The notes under the pieces: model-generated
The model's input: only the letters and a program-made list of their open reading frames with translations
Told to the model about the DNA's origin: nothing
Databases searched by the model: none
Shown here: positions 1 to 10,124 of the stretch, one piece after another
Position numbering within the stretch: the first letter of the stretch is position 1
Layout of the letters: each line of letters starts with the position of its first letter
Origin: Chromobacterium amazonense
Lineage (GTDB): Bacteria > Pseudomonadota > Gammaproteobacteria > Burkholderiales > Chromobacteriaceae
DNA: 64,000 nucleotides
Direction: 5' to 3'
NCBI RefSeq assembly: GCF_001855565.1
Contig: NZ_MKCR01000010.1
Location: 28,730 to 92,729 of the forward strand
Position numbers and translations under genes: made by a program

Positions 1-1
1 C

Positions 2-286
2 GCATTGGGCGTGCCGCTGACCGGCGGCTACAGCATCGCCGTCGATCCGCGCTACATCCCGCTGGGCGCGCCGATCTACCTCGCCACCACTTGGCCGCAT
101 TCCACCGAACCGCTGGTACGGCTGGTGCACGCCCAGGACACCGGCAGCGCCATCAAGGGCGCGCTGCGCGCCGACCTGTTCTGGGGCTATGGCACCGAGG
201 CCGGCATGTACGCCGGCCGCATGAAGCAGCAAGGCAGCATGTGGCTGCTGCTGCCCAAGGGGCTGACCCCCACTTCCGCGCTATGA
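2..286 (+). CDS. mltA: Membrane-bound lytic murein transglycosylase A, C-terminal part
   Basis: Only the last 94 residues are present; the gene enters from the left edge. The fragment is the 3D domain of MltA, named for three conserved aspartates, visible here in SIAVDPRYIPLG, HAQDTGSAIKG and RADLFWGYG. MltA enzymes cleave the MurNAc-GlcNAc bond of peptidoglycan with formation of 1,6-anhydro-MurNAc, and are normally outer-membrane lipoproteins. The N-terminal lipobox cannot be checked. The gene ends three bases before a strong terminator shared with the convergent DUF3667 gene. Confidence 0.93.
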   Translation, partial: ALGVPLTGGYSIAVDPRYIPLGAPIYLATTWPHSTEPLVRLVHAQDTGSAIKGALRADLFWGYGTEAGMYAGRMKQQGSMWLLLPKGLTPTSAL

Positions 287-288
287 TC

Positions 289-311
289 AAACGGGGCCTC
301 GGCCCCGTTTT
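289..311. terminator. Bidirectional intrinsic terminator
   Basis: A 10-bp GC-rich stem (AAACGGGGCC / GGCCCCGTTT) with a 2-base loop, flanked by A and T residues, lies between the convergent mltA and DUF3667 genes and can serve both. Confidence 0.85.
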
Positions 312-1229
312 CTACAGCGACGCCAGCACCAGCAGCGCCATCCCCAGGCACACCAGCACGGTGTAGATCAGCAGCAAACCCAGCGTGCGCAAAGCCACCG
401 CCAACTTGCCGCCGCCGTAAACCCGCCGTTGCGCCAGCCACAGATAGATTGACGTCCCGGCAAAAAACAGCCAGGCGGAAACCGTGGGCAAGACCAAGCC
501 CAGACACAGCACCAGAAACAGCCAGGCGTGGAAATGCAGGGTAAACACCAGATGCATCCCATACACCCGGTGGCGCCCGAAATACGCCAACAGCAACAAT
601 AAGGCGAATAGCGGCATCAGGCCGAACAACACGTACGGCGCGTGGCCGCGCAGCGAATGCGACAACTCGGCGTTGGCCTCTTCCGGTTGTTCGCGGAATC
701 TCTTGAAATCCTTGCTCAGATGATCGCCCCAGCGCTTCAGCAACCGGTCCGCATGCGGGTTGCCGGTTTGGGCGATCTGCACAGTGCCACGCTCGGCATC
801 GGCCCACAGCAGCGAGCCGCTAGCGTCTTGCGGGGCCTCGTTATTATCCGCCTTTGCCAACGAGGACATTGCCGAGCGAGACGGAGTCTCGGCCAAATCG
901 ATGCTCGCCGAGCCGCCCACAACACCCAGCAGCACGAAGAATACAAAGCTGATGCTCAAGTACAGCTGGAACGGCTTGACGTAACGCTGACGCCGCCCCA
1001 GCAGATATTCCTCGGTCAAACGGCCCGGCTGCGCCAACAGCAGCCACAAGCTGCGCGTCAACGCGCCTTCCAGGCTGACATAGTGATGCAGATATTCATG
1101 AATGAACTCCCACAAAGTGGGAATCTCGATATGGATCTTCTGGCCGCACTCCGGGCAGAAGCGGCCGCAGACCGGATGATGGCAATTGGCGCAATGCTCC
1201 GGTTGACACACATGGCGGTACTTGTTCAT
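312..1229 (-). CDS. DUF3667-type zinc-ribbon membrane protein
   Basis: This 305-residue protein begins with a cysteine-rich segment (C8, C13, C16, C21, C25, C28) that looks like a zinc ribbon, followed by a conserved helical segment (PTLWEFIHEYLHHYVSLEGAL) and then by membrane helices near residues 88-108, 200-220, 230-270 and the C terminus. This order matches the DUF3667 family, whose function is unknown. I chose the ATG at 1229 because it sits just before the cysteine cluster; the longer reading frame would need a TTG at 1277 and adds residues unlike the family. No clear ribosome binding site is visible. It is convergent with mltA and shares its terminator. Confidence 0.75.
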   Translation of the reverse strand: MNKYRHVCQPEHCANCHHPVCGRFCPECGQKIHIEIPTLWEFIHEYLHHYVSLEGALTRSLWLLLAQPGRLTEEYLLGRRQRYVKPFQLYLSISFVFFVLLGVVGGSASIDLAETPSRSAMSSLAKADNNEAPQDASGSLLWADAERGTVQIAQTGNPHADRLLKRWGDHLSKDFKRFREQPEEANAELSHSLRGHAPYVLFGLMPLFALLLLLAYFGRHRVYGMHLVFTLHFHAWLFLVLCLGLVLPTVSAWLFFAGTSIYLWLAQRRVYGGGKLAVALRTLGLLLIYTVLVCLGMALLVLASL

Positions 1230-1393
1230 CGGCGGATGAGGAAAAGGGGAAACCCCGATCTTAGCCAGCCGAGCCAATCATGCCAATAACATTTTTGATC
1301 AGAACTATCTTGCCGTATCCGCGCTGTGTCAATCGTTCGCCAGCCAGGCAATATTCCTTCGTACTGATAGGCATTGAGAGGCTGTTTGCAACC

Positions 1394-1639
1394 GCATTCT
1401 CAGCATTTCGAGAAGGGGTGGCGCGCGCCAGCCTGACGCTGCCGGCGGGGCAGCTGACCCACGTCCTTCGTCACAGCTTTGCCAGTCACTTCATGATGAA
1501 CGGCGGCAACATCCTGGTACGGCAAAGGGCGCTGGGCCACCACAACCTCATCATGACCATGCGGTACGCCCATCTTTCACCCGACCATTTGAGCGAAACT
1601 CGCGAGCTGAGCCCGCTGCGCGCGTTGCACCTTTGTTGA
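1394..1639 (+). pseudogene. Truncated P2-type tyrosine integrase (C-terminal remnant)
   Basis: About 80 residues match the C-terminal catalytic half of phage integrases: LPAGQLTHVLRHSFASHF carries the second catalytic Arg with its HxLR context, LGHHNL the His, and MTMRYAHLSP the active-site Tyr. The N-terminal arm-binding and core-binding domains and the first catalytic Arg are missing. The reading frame runs back to about 1280, but that part shows no integrase resemblance and is AT-richer than its surroundings. The remnant points towards the 3' end of tRNA-Ile, 50 bp away, as expected for an element that had inserted at that tRNA. It is almost certainly non-functional. Confidence 0.85.
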
Positions 1640-1653
1640 ACCCGACAAAGCAA

Positions 1654-1681
1654 AAGGGGTTGCGCTTGCGCGCAACCCCTT
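1654..1681 (-). terminator. Terminator of tRNA-Ile
   Basis: A 12-bp perfect stem (AAGGGGTTGCGC) with a 4-base loop follows the tRNA 3' end on the minus strand and is followed there by a T run. On the plus strand it also lies just after the integrase remnant. Confidence 0.8.
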
Positions 1682-1688
1682 GATTGTC

Positions 1689-1767
<79 letters not shown>

Positions 1768-1782
1768 TGAAAGAGAGAGCGA

Positions 1783-1810
1783 TTATAACGTGGAAAATAA
1801 AAATCCCCAA
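1783..1810 (-). promoter_or_regulatory. Probable promoter of tRNA-Ile
   Basis: A perfect TATAAT lies at 1788-1783 on the minus strand, about 16 bp before the tRNA 5' end. A weak -35 candidate (TTGGGG, 1810-1805) sits 16 bp upstream, inside the rpoD terminator. The -10 is convincing; the -35 is not. Confidence 0.5.
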
Positions 1811-1829
1811 GCCTTGGCCTGGGGATTTT
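1800..1829 (-). terminator. Terminator of the rpsU-yqeY-dnaG-rpoD operon
   Basis: The stem AAAATCCCCA / TGGGGATTTT lies 20 bp after the rpoD stop codon and is followed by A/T-rich sequence on the minus strand. Confidence 0.85.
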
Positions 1830-1849
1830 GCAAGATTTACGCCAAACGC

Positions 1850-3775
<1,926 letters not shown>

Positions 3776-3811
3776 TTCGCTTCCTGCTTGAAAAAAAGCC
3801 GAAAAAAACAG

Positions 3812-3823
3812 TTGATTATAACA
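3812..3823 (-). promoter_or_regulatory. Possible rpoD-proximal promoter with extended -10
   Basis: The dnaG-rpoD gap contains TGTTATAAT on the minus strand, which is a perfect TATAAT (3820-3815) with a TG one base upstream, the extended -10 form. No good -35 is visible. In E. coli rpoD also has private promoters at the dnaG end, so a similar arrangement is plausible. Confidence 0.5.
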
Positions 3824-3852
3824 CAACTACCTGAACTTTTCCGCCGAGCCTG

Positions 3853-5652
3853 TTAACTCGGCGGCGAGAACATTTCCCGCAACAACTGGCCCATCAAGAC
3901 CTTCTCCTCTGGCGTCAAACCTTCGTGCCGGTCCTTCTGTTTTAGCCGCTCCAGCTGCTCCGCATGCAGCATTTTCAACAATCTGGCGTTGCCATCCTGG
4001 AACAGCTGGCGGTCGTCGGCGCCGGGGTCGGAGAACTCGTCCGGATCCTGCATCGCCTGCTGCAGCACGCTGTCGATCAAACCTTCGTACGGCGTACCGC
4101 GCAGGCCTTCAATCAATTGCGCCGTATTCGGCGATTCGCCATGCTCCAGCACGCGCTCGGCCAGCATGGCGAAGCAGGCCAGCTCGTCGGACAGCGCCAG
4201 GCTGTCTGGCAATTGGACATCGGCCGCCCATTCCGGGTTCATCAACAGCCACTTGATCAGTTTCTTGACCATGGTGGCGTTCAACGGACGCTGCGACTCC
4301 GCCGGCAGCCGGTACTCGCGCTTGCCGCCACCGCGGCCGCCGCGCTCTCGCTGCGGCTTGGCCTTGGCGCCGGTGAGCATGTCCAGCTCATCGACATCGA
4401 CGCCGGCCATCTCGGCCAGGCGCTTGCGTATCATGTAGCCGAACGCCGGCGCGACGATCTGCGCCAGCAGCGGCGTGGCCACGCGAATCAGCTCCGCCTG
4501 GCCCTCCGGCGTCGCGAGATTGACGCCTCGGCACAGCTCGCGGGTGAAATACACCGATAGCGGCAGGCTGTGCTGGGTCAACAATTCCTCAAACGCATCG
4601 GCGCCGAATTCGCGGACATAGCTGTCCGGATCGTGCTCGGTCGGCAGGAACAGAAAATTCAGCGACTTGCCGTCCACCAGCTGCGGCAAGCTGTTCTCCA
4701 GCGCCCGCCACGCCGCCTTCTGCCCGGCGGCATCGCCGTCGAAGCAGAAGTAGACCTGATCGGCATGCTTAAGCAACTTGCGCACATGCTCGCCGGTGGT
4801 GGCGGTGCCCAGCGTGGCGACCGCGTAGCTTATGCCGTATTGCGCCAGCGCCACCACGTCCATATAACCTTCGACCACCAGCACACGGTTTTTATCCCGG
4901 ATCGCCTGCCGCGCCTCGTACAGGCCGTAAAGCTCGCGGCCCTTTTCGAACAGCGGCGTTTCCGGCGAGTTCAGGTATTTCGGCTCGCCCTTGCCCAGCA
5001 CCCGCCCGCCGAAGCCGACGATGGCGCCGCGCTGATTGCGGATAGGGAACATCAGCCGGTCGCGGAAGCGGTCATAGCGACGGCCGCTATCCTCGGCGAC
5101 GATCACCAGGCCGGCTTCCACCAGCTTCTCGTCCTGATAGTTCTGGACGGCGGCTTCCAGGTTCTGCCAGCCATCCGGCGCGTAGCCGAGGCCGAAGCGC
5201 GCGGCAATCTCGCCGGACAGCCCCCGCCCCTTGCAATAGGCGACGGCATTGGCCGCGCCCTTCAGCTCGCGGCGGTAGAAATCGCTGGCCTGCTGCATCA
5301 GCTGCTCCAGCGACACCTGCTTCTCGCGCGCCTTGCGGCTGGCTTCGGGGTTGACGCTGCGCTCGTTCGGCACCTGCATGCCTATGCCTTCGGCCAGCAG
5401 CTTCACGGCATCGATAAAGCCTATGCCCTGATACTCCATGACGAAGCCGATGGCCGAGCCATGCGCGCCGCAGCCGAAGCAGTGGTAAAACTGCTTGCTG
5501 GGGCTAACGGTAAATGAGGGCGACTTTTCCTTGTGAAAGGGGCAGCAGGCCAGATAGTTCTGGCCGCCCTTCTTCAAGGGGACGTAGCGGTCCACCACGT
5601 CGACGATGTCGACGCGGGACAGCAGTTGATCGATGAAATCCTGCGGAATCAA
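3853..5652 (-). CDS. dnaG: DNA primase DnaG
   Basis: This 599-residue protein makes RNA primers for replication. The N-terminal CHC2-type zinc-binding domain shows C-P-F-H and C-F-G-C ligands at about residues 37-65. The catalytic core contains the TOPRIM domain (VVEGYMDVVAL, then FDGDAAGQKAA), and the C-terminal helicase-binding domain follows after about residue 450. The length is close to E. coli DnaG. The frame begins with a TTG codon at 5652, preceded by AGGTGG, which fits known DnaG N termini (MIPQDFIDQLL); no better ATG exists. Such a rare start codon could help keep primase levels low. It lies 22 bp after yqeY. Confidence 0.97.
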   Translation of the reverse strand: MIPQDFIDQLLSRVDIVDVVDRYVPLKKGGQNYLACCPFHKEKSPSFTVSPSKQFYHCFGCGAHGSAIGFVMEYQGIGFIDAVKLLAEGIGMQVPNERSVNPEASRKAREKQVSLEQLMQQASDFYRRELKGAANAVAYCKGRGLSGEIAARFGLGYAPDGWQNLEAAVQNYQDEKLVEAGLVIVAEDSGRRYDRFRDRLMFPIRNQRGAIVGFGGRVLGKGEPKYLNSPETPLFEKGRELYGLYEARQAIRDKNRVLVVEGYMDVVALAQYGISYAVATLGTATTGEHVRKLLKHADQVYFCFDGDAAGQKAAWRALENSLPQLVDGKSLNFLFLPTEHDPDSYVREFGADAFEELLTQHSLPLSVYFTRELCRGVNLATPEGQAELIRVATPLLAQIVAPAFGYMIRKRLAEMAGVDVDELDMLTGAKAKPQRERGGRGGGKREYRLPAESQRPLNATMVKKLIKWLLMNPEWAADVQLPDSLALSDELACFAMLAERVLEHGESPNTAQLIEGLRGTPYEGLIDSVLQQAMQDPDEFSDPGADDRQLFQDGNARLLKMLHAEQLERLKQKDRHEGLTPEEKVLMGQLLREMFSPPS

Positions 5653-5674
5653 ATCCTGCCACCTGATGCGTAGG

Positions 5675-6121
5675 TCACGCGCTCAGCTTGGCCTTGATCA
5701 GCGCCGAAACCTGCGCCATGTCGGCGCGGCCGGCCAGTTGCGGGCGCAACGCGCCCATCACCTTGCCCATGTCCTGCATGCCGGCGGCGCCGGTATCGGC
5801 CACGGCCTTGGCGATCAAGGCTTCAATCTCGGCCTGGCTCAGCTGCTGCGGCATGTAAGCCATCAGCACGTCCATCTCGGCCTGCTCCTTGTCCACCAGA
5901 TCCTGGCGCTGCGCGGCCTGGTACTGGGCGATGGAGTCACGACGCTGCTTGATCATCTTGTCGATGACGGCGGTGATGCCGGCGTCGTCCAGTTCGATAC
6001 GCTCGTCCACTTCTTTCTGCTTGATGGCGGCCAGCAACAGGCGGATCGCCGCCAGCTTGTCGGCCTCCTTGGCTTTCATGGCGGACTTCATGTCGTCGGT
6101 GATGCGAACTTTGAGGCTCAT
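5675..6121 (-). CDS. yqeY: GatB/YqeY domain protein
   Basis: The 148-residue protein is the free-standing YqeY domain, also found at the C terminus of GatB and some glutaminyl-tRNA synthetases, where it contacts tRNA. The start MSLKVRITDDM is at 6121; an in-frame ATG further upstream lies close to the terminator hairpin. In many betaproteobacteria it is inserted between rpsU and dnaG, as here. Its own biochemical role is not settled, and a link to translation is inferred from the domain and the operon. Confidence 0.9.
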   Translation of the reverse strand: MSLKVRITDDMKSAMKAKEADKLAAIRLLLAAIKQKEVDERIELDDAGITAVIDKMIKQRRDSIAQYQAAQRQDLVDKEQAEMDVLMAYMPQQLSQAEIEALIAKAVADTGAAGMQDMGKVMGALRPQLAGRADMAQVSALIKAKLSA

Positions 6122-6187
6122 GTCGTGCTCACTTGAGATGCGGCGCTGCGATGGCAGCATGGGAAATGCGGGAGTACAAATGGCAAA

Positions 6188-6208
6188 ACCGCAGGCATGG
6201 CCTGCGGT
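6188..6208 (-). terminator. Leaky terminator between rpsU and yqeY
   Basis: A 9-bp stem (ACCGCAGGC / GCCTGCGGT) with a 3-base loop, followed on the minus strand by TTTTGCC, lies 24 bp after rpsU. By analogy with the rpsU-dnaG internal terminator of enteric bacteria it would let rpsU be transcribed in excess over yqeY, dnaG and rpoD. Confidence 0.7.
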
Positions 6209-6231
6209 CCTGCTTGGTGCCGGGAAAACTC

Positions 6232-6444
6232 TTAGTAGAGTTTCGGCGGCAGCATTTGGCTGCGGATGCGCTTGTAGTGGCGCTTAACCGCGGCAGCGTG
6301 CTTGCGCTTGCGCTCGGTGGTCGGCTTTTCGTAGAACTCGCGGGCGCGCAGTTCGGTCAGCAGACCAGTCTTTTCCACAGCGCGCTTGAAGCGACGCAGA
6401 GCTACTTCGAACGGTTCGTTCTCTTTAACGCGAATATTCGGCAT
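6232..6444 (-). CDS. rpsU: Small ribosomal subunit protein S21
   Basis: The 70-residue, highly basic protein is ribosomal protein bS21, which sits near the anti-Shine-Dalgarno region of the 30S subunit. The whole family pattern is present, from [20 protein letters not shown] to the basic C-terminal [13 protein letters not shown]. It is the first gene of the macromolecular synthesis operon and is separated from the rest by a terminator-like hairpin. Confidence 0.98.
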   Translation of the reverse strand: MPNIRVKENEPFEVALRRFKRAVEKTGLLTELRAREFYEKPTTERKRKHAAAVKRHYKRIRSQMLPPKLY

Positions 6445-6523
6445 TACTTAAGGGTCCTTGATTTCTTTAGGGCAGGGCCAAGGCCTCTGCCTGTAAAAAC
6501 AGCATTTTAGCAATGTTGCTGCG

Positions 6524-6551
6524 ATTATAAAAGTCTAAAAGGCTTCGTCAC
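6524..6551 (-). promoter_or_regulatory. Promoter of the rpsU operon
   Basis: On the minus strand GTGACG (6551-6546, 4 of 6 matches to TTGACA) is separated by 16 bp from a perfect TATAAT (6529-6524), about 80 bp upstream of rpsU. The leader between can fold into a short GC hairpin at about 6470-6492. Confidence 0.65.
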
Positions 6552-6605
6552 GCCTGGTTGTGGCGTTTTGCGCTGCAAACAGCGGGCGCTCAGGCCGAAA
6601 AAACG

Positions 6606-7400
6606 TCACGGCTTGACGGAAGAAATCACCCCCTCACTAGGAGAACTTGGCGTTGCACTATAAAAACGCTTCGGCATCCGGCCGGCCAGATAGGCGGCGC
6701 GGCCAGCTTCCACGGCCAGTTTCATCGCGTGCGCCATTTGAACCGGATTGCGCGCGGCGGCAATCGCTGTGTTCATCAGCACGCCATCGCAGCCCAGCTC
6801 CATCGCGATCGCCGCGTCGGATGCGGTGCCGACGCCGGCATCCACAATCACCGGAACTTTGGACTGCTCGATAATCAATTGCAGATTCCACGGATTCAGA
6901 ATGCCCATGCCGGAGCCGATCAGGCTGGCCAGCGGCATGATCGCGCAGCAGCCGATTTGCTCCAGCTCGCGCGCGACGATGGGATCATCCGAGGTATAGA
7001 CCAACACGTCGAAACCTTCGGCCACCAGCACTTCCGCGGCCTTCAGCGTTTCCTTGACGTTGGGATACAGATTATTGGGGTCGCCCAGCACTTCCAGCTT
7101 CACGAAGCGGTGGTCGTCCAACAGCTCGCGCGCCAGGCGCAGCGTGCGGATCGCATCCTCGGCGGAGTAGCAGCCCGCCGTGTTGGGCAGCAGGTTATAC
7201 CGGCTTTGCGGCAAAAAGTCCAGCAAATTCGGCTCGTTAGGGTTCTGACCCAAATTCACCCGGCGGATCGCCGCCGTGATGATTTCCGCGCCGGAAGCCT
7301 CCAGCGCTTCGGCCGTCTGCTCGAAGCTGCTGTATTTGCCGGTCCCCACCAGCAAACGGGAATGGAACACCCTGCCCGCCATCACCAGTTGATCGCTCAC
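6606..7400 (-). CDS. thiG: Thiazole synthase ThiG
   Basis: The 264-residue TIM-barrel enzyme builds the thiazole ring of thiamine from deoxyxylulose phosphate, dehydroglycine and ThiS-thiocarboxylate. The Schiff-base lysine is K101 in [10 protein letters not shown], and the phosphate-binding end shows [15 protein letters not shown] and GVLMNTAIA. The start is GTG at 7400 with AGAGG upstream. It follows thiS by 51 bp and is very likely co-transcribed with spoT and thiS. No other thi genes are in the window, and no TPP riboswitch motif was recognised. Confidence 0.96.
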   Translation of the reverse strand: MSDQLVMAGRVFHSRLLVGTGKYSSFEQTAEALEASGAEIITAAIRRVNLGQNPNEPNLLDFLPQSRYNLLPNTAGCYSAEDAIRTLRLARELLDDHRFVKLEVLGDPNNLYPNVKETLKAAEVLVAEGFDVLVYTSDDPIVARELEQIGCCAIMPLASLIGSGMGILNPWNLQLIIEQSKVPVIVDAGVGTASDAAIAMELGCDGVLMNTAIAAARNPVQMAHAMKLAVEAGRAAYLAGRMPKRFYSATPSSPSEGVISSVKP

Positions 7401-7451
7401 CTGCGCACCTCTTCTTCTATTCGTTGATACGGCATGGCCTGCGCGGGCGAA

Positions 7452-7661
7452 CTAGCCGCCGCCGACGGCCACCACGATTTCCAGCACGTCGCCGTCAGCC
7501 AGCCGCGCCTCGGCATAGCGGCTGCGCGGCACGATCTCGCCGTTGCGTTCGATGGCGATGCGCTTGCCGGTCAAGGCCAGCGCGTCGATCAGCTCGGCAA
7601 ACGTGGCGACGCCGGCGACGCTTTTCGCCTCGCCGTTGATCTGCAAGTTCAATTGACTCAT
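7452..7661 (-). CDS. thiS: Sulfur carrier protein ThiS
   Basis: The 69-residue beta-grasp protein ends in the diagnostic Gly-Gly (VVAVGGG), which is adenylated and thiocarboxylated to deliver sulfur to ThiG. It starts at an ATG that overlaps the spoT stop codon (ATGA), so its translation is probably coupled to that of spoT. The length matches bacterial ThiS. Confidence 0.95.
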   Translation of the reverse strand: MSQLNLQINGEAKSVAGVATFAELIDALALTGKRIAIERNGEIVPRSRYAEARLADGDVLEIVVAVGGG

Positions 7662-9814
7662 TTTCTCTCCACGCGTTGCACCACCGCCAGCTGGCGGATG
7701 GCGGCGAGCACGCGCTCCAGGTGCTCCACGCCCTCCACTTGCAGGCGGAAGTGGATGTTGAACAGGCCGTCGCCGTCGCGGCTGCTGTCCTGAGTGTCGG
7801 CGCTCTCGATATTGGCCGAGGCCTGCGAGATGGCGGTGGCGATGTCGGCCAGGGCCCCGCGCTCGTTGCGCGCCAGCACGCCGACGGTGGCGCCGAACAT
7901 GCGGTCGCGCTGCGCCTCCCAGTTCACTTCCAGCAGCTTGTCGTGATCGGCGCGGCGCGCATTCGGGCATTCCACGCGGTGGATCACCAGGCCCTGGCCC
8001 TTGGTGATCACACCCAGGATGTCATCGCCGGGCAAAGGATTGCAGCAGCTGGACAGCTGCACCATGCCGGCTTCGTTGCCGCGTATGGTGATGGGGCCGA
8101 CGCGCACGCCCTCACCCAGGCGCTCGCCCGCCAGCTCCAGCATGCGGCGCGCCACCACGATGGGCAGCAGCTTGCCGGCGCCGATCTCGGCCAGCACGTC
8201 TTCGAAGCCGCTGATCTTTTCGCCATAGGCGGCCAGGTATTCGCCGCGCAGCTCCTCGCTGACCGCCAGCGGCGTGGACGCCAGTGCGCCCACCGCCTGC
8301 CTGAGCAGCTTCTCGCCCAGCGAAACGGCCTCCTCGCGCTGCAGGCTCTTCAGATAGTTGCGGATGCCGGAGCGGGCGCGGCCGCTCTGCACGAAGGCCA
8401 GCCAGGACGGATTGGGCTTGGCCTGGGTCGACGTGATGATTTCCACGGTGTCGCCATTGCGCAACACCGTGCGCAGCGGCACCAGCGCGTGATTGACGCG
8501 CGCGGCGATGCAGCGATGGCCGATGTCGGTGTGCACCGCATAGGCAAAGTCCACCGGCGTGGCGCCTTGCGGCAGCACCATGATCTTGCCCTTGGGCGTG
8601 AACACGTACACCTCGTCCGGGAACAGGTCGATCTTGATGTGCTCGAGGAACTCGACGGCGTCGTCGCTCTCCTCCTGCATGTCCAACAGCTTTTGCAGCC
8701 ACTGATGGGTGCGCTGCTGCGCGGTGTTGACGCCCTCGCCGCTCTTGTACATCCAGTGCGAGGCCACGCCGGCCTCCGCCACATTGTGCATCTCGCGGGT
8801 GCGGATCTGCATCTCCACCGGCGTGCCGTACGGGCCGAACAGCGTGGTATGCAGGCTCTGGTAGCCATTGCCCTTGGGAATGGCGATGTAATCCTTGAAT
8901 TTGCCGGGAATCGGCTTGTACAGGCTGTGCAGCGCGCCCAAGGCCAGGTAGCAGGCCGGGATGTCGTTGACGACGACGCGGAAACCGTAGATGTCCAGCA
9001 CCTCGGAAAACGACAGGTGCTTCTCCTGCATTTTCTTGTAGATGCTGTAAAGATTCTTTTCGCGGCCCTTGATGGTGGCCTCGATATTGCTCTGCACCAG
9101 CCGCTGGCTGACCGCCAGCAGAATCTTGTTGACCACTTCCCGGCGGTTGCCGCGCGCGGCGCGCACGGCCTTGGACAGCACGCTGTAGCGATGCGGATGC
9201 AGATGCTTGAACGCCAGGTCCTGCAGTTCTCGGTAGACCTTGTTCAGGCCGATGCGGTTGGCGATCGGCGCGTAGATTTCCAGCGTTTCCAGCGCGATGC
9301 GGCGGCGCTTGTCCTCGCGCATGGAGTCCAGCGTGCGCATATTGTGCAGCCGGTCGGCCAGCTTGACGATGATGACGCGGATGTCGCGCGCCATCGCCAG
9401 CACCATTTTGCGGAAGCTTTCAGCCTGGGCCGCCTCCTTGGTCTGGTATTCCAGCCGCTCCAGCTTGGACAGGCCATCCACCAGATCGGCGACGATCTTG
9501 CCGAACTTTTCGATCAGTGTCGGCTTGGTGACGCCGGTGTCTTCCAGCACATCATGCAGCAAGGCCGCGGCCAGACCCTGCACATCCAGCCGCCAGTCGG
9601 TGAGCATGGTGGCCACCGCCAGCGGATGGGTGATGTAGGGCTCGCCGCTCTTGCGGGTCTGCCCCTCGTGCGCCTCGCGGCTGACCGCGAAAGCCTGCTT
9701 GAGCAGCGCGACGTCTTCCGGCTTGAGGTAGCGGGCGGCGTTCTCGAAGAAAACCGCCGCTTCGGACTCGATCAGGGCGTCGTAGTCAATGCCGGTCTCA
9801 ATGCCGCTGGCCAT
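7658..9814 (-). CDS. spoT: Bifunctional (p)ppGpp synthetase/hydrolase SpoT
   Basis: This 718-residue RelA/SpoT homologue makes and degrades the alarmone (p)ppGpp. The hydrolase HD domain is intact (H87-D88 and E91-D92 in HDVLEDT). The synthetase domain shows GREKNLYSIYKKM and YGFRVVV near residues 250-280, followed by a TGS domain (about 400-450) and a C-terminal ACT domain (about 645-715). Intact HD residues argue for SpoT (or Rel) rather than RelA. I chose the ATG at 9814, preceded by GGAG, over a TTG four codons upstream. It follows rpoZ by 22 bp, the usual rpoZ-spoT arrangement. Confidence 0.96.
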   Translation of the reverse strand: MASGIETGIDYDALIESEAAVFFENAARYLKPEDVALLKQAFAVSREAHEGQTRKSGEPYITHPLAVATMLTDWRLDVQGLAAALLHDVLEDTGVTKPTLIEKFGKIVADLVDGLSKLERLEYQTKEAAQAESFRKMVLAMARDIRVIIVKLADRLHNMRTLDSMREDKRRRIALETLEIYAPIANRIGLNKVYRELQDLAFKHLHPHRYSVLSKAVRAARGNRREVVNKILLAVSQRLVQSNIEATIKGREKNLYSIYKKMQEKHLSFSEVLDIYGFRVVVNDIPACYLALGALHSLYKPIPGKFKDYIAIPKGNGYQSLHTTLFGPYGTPVEMQIRTREMHNVAEAGVASHWMYKSGEGVNTAQQRTHQWLQKLLDMQEESDDAVEFLEHIKIDLFPDEVYVFTPKGKIMVLPQGATPVDFAYAVHTDIGHRCIAARVNHALVPLRTVLRNGDTVEIITSTQAKPNPSWLAFVQSGRARSGIRNYLKSLQREEAVSLGEKLLRQAVGALASTPLAVSEELRGEYLAAYGEKISGFEDVLAEIGAGKLLPIVVARRMLELAGERLGEGVRVGPITIRGNEAGMVQLSSCCNPLPGDDILGVITKGQGLVIHRVECPNARRADHDKLLEVNWEAQRDRMFGATVGVLARNERGALADIATAISQASANIESADTQDSSRDGDGLFNIHFRLQVEGVEHLERVLAAIRQLAVVQRVERK

Positions 9815-9836
9815 CGTCCACTCCAATTACAGCGAA

Positions 9837-10043
9837 TCAGGCCTTGCCGCGGTTGAGGATTTCCTTGCCGACATGGCCGGCGGCGATTTCACGCAGGGCA
9901 ACCACGGTCGGCTTGTGGCGACCCGGCTCGACAAAGGCGCTGGCGCCGGAAGCCACTTGGCGCGCGCGGTAAGCGGCGGCCAGAGTCAGGTCAAAGCGGT
10001 TCTGGATGCGATCCAGACAATCGTCAACAGTAATACGGGCCAT
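9837..10043 (-). CDS. rpoZ: RNA polymerase omega subunit
   Basis: The 68-residue protein is RpoZ, which assists beta' folding and forms part of a ppGpp binding site on RNA polymerase. The conserved N-terminal [19 protein letters not shown] and the following YRARQ segment are present. It lies between gmk and spoT as in many proteobacteria, placing a ppGpp target next to the ppGpp synthase. Confidence 0.97.
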   Translation of the reverse strand: MARITVDDCLDRIQNRFDLTLAAAYRARQVASGASAFVEPGRHKPTVVALREIAAGHVGKEILNRGKA

Positions 10044-10124
10044 GGGTTCTCTCTGCTAAATGACGTTACAGGGTTCACTATATCGAATTTTCGCCTTGGC
10101 AAGTCAGCCTCGGCGACACTATTT

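Noticed and set aside
1280..1393. Treating 1280-1639 as an intact small integrase or excisionase gene
   Set aside because: The first 38 codons have no similarity to integrases and the N-terminal domains are missing; a remnant is the simpler reading.
7676..9856. A 726-codon open frame on the plus strand opposite spoT
   Set aside because: It is the antisense shadow of spoT in GC-rich DNA: low-complexity His/Gln/Ala/Gly/Leu composition, no motif, no independent start signals.
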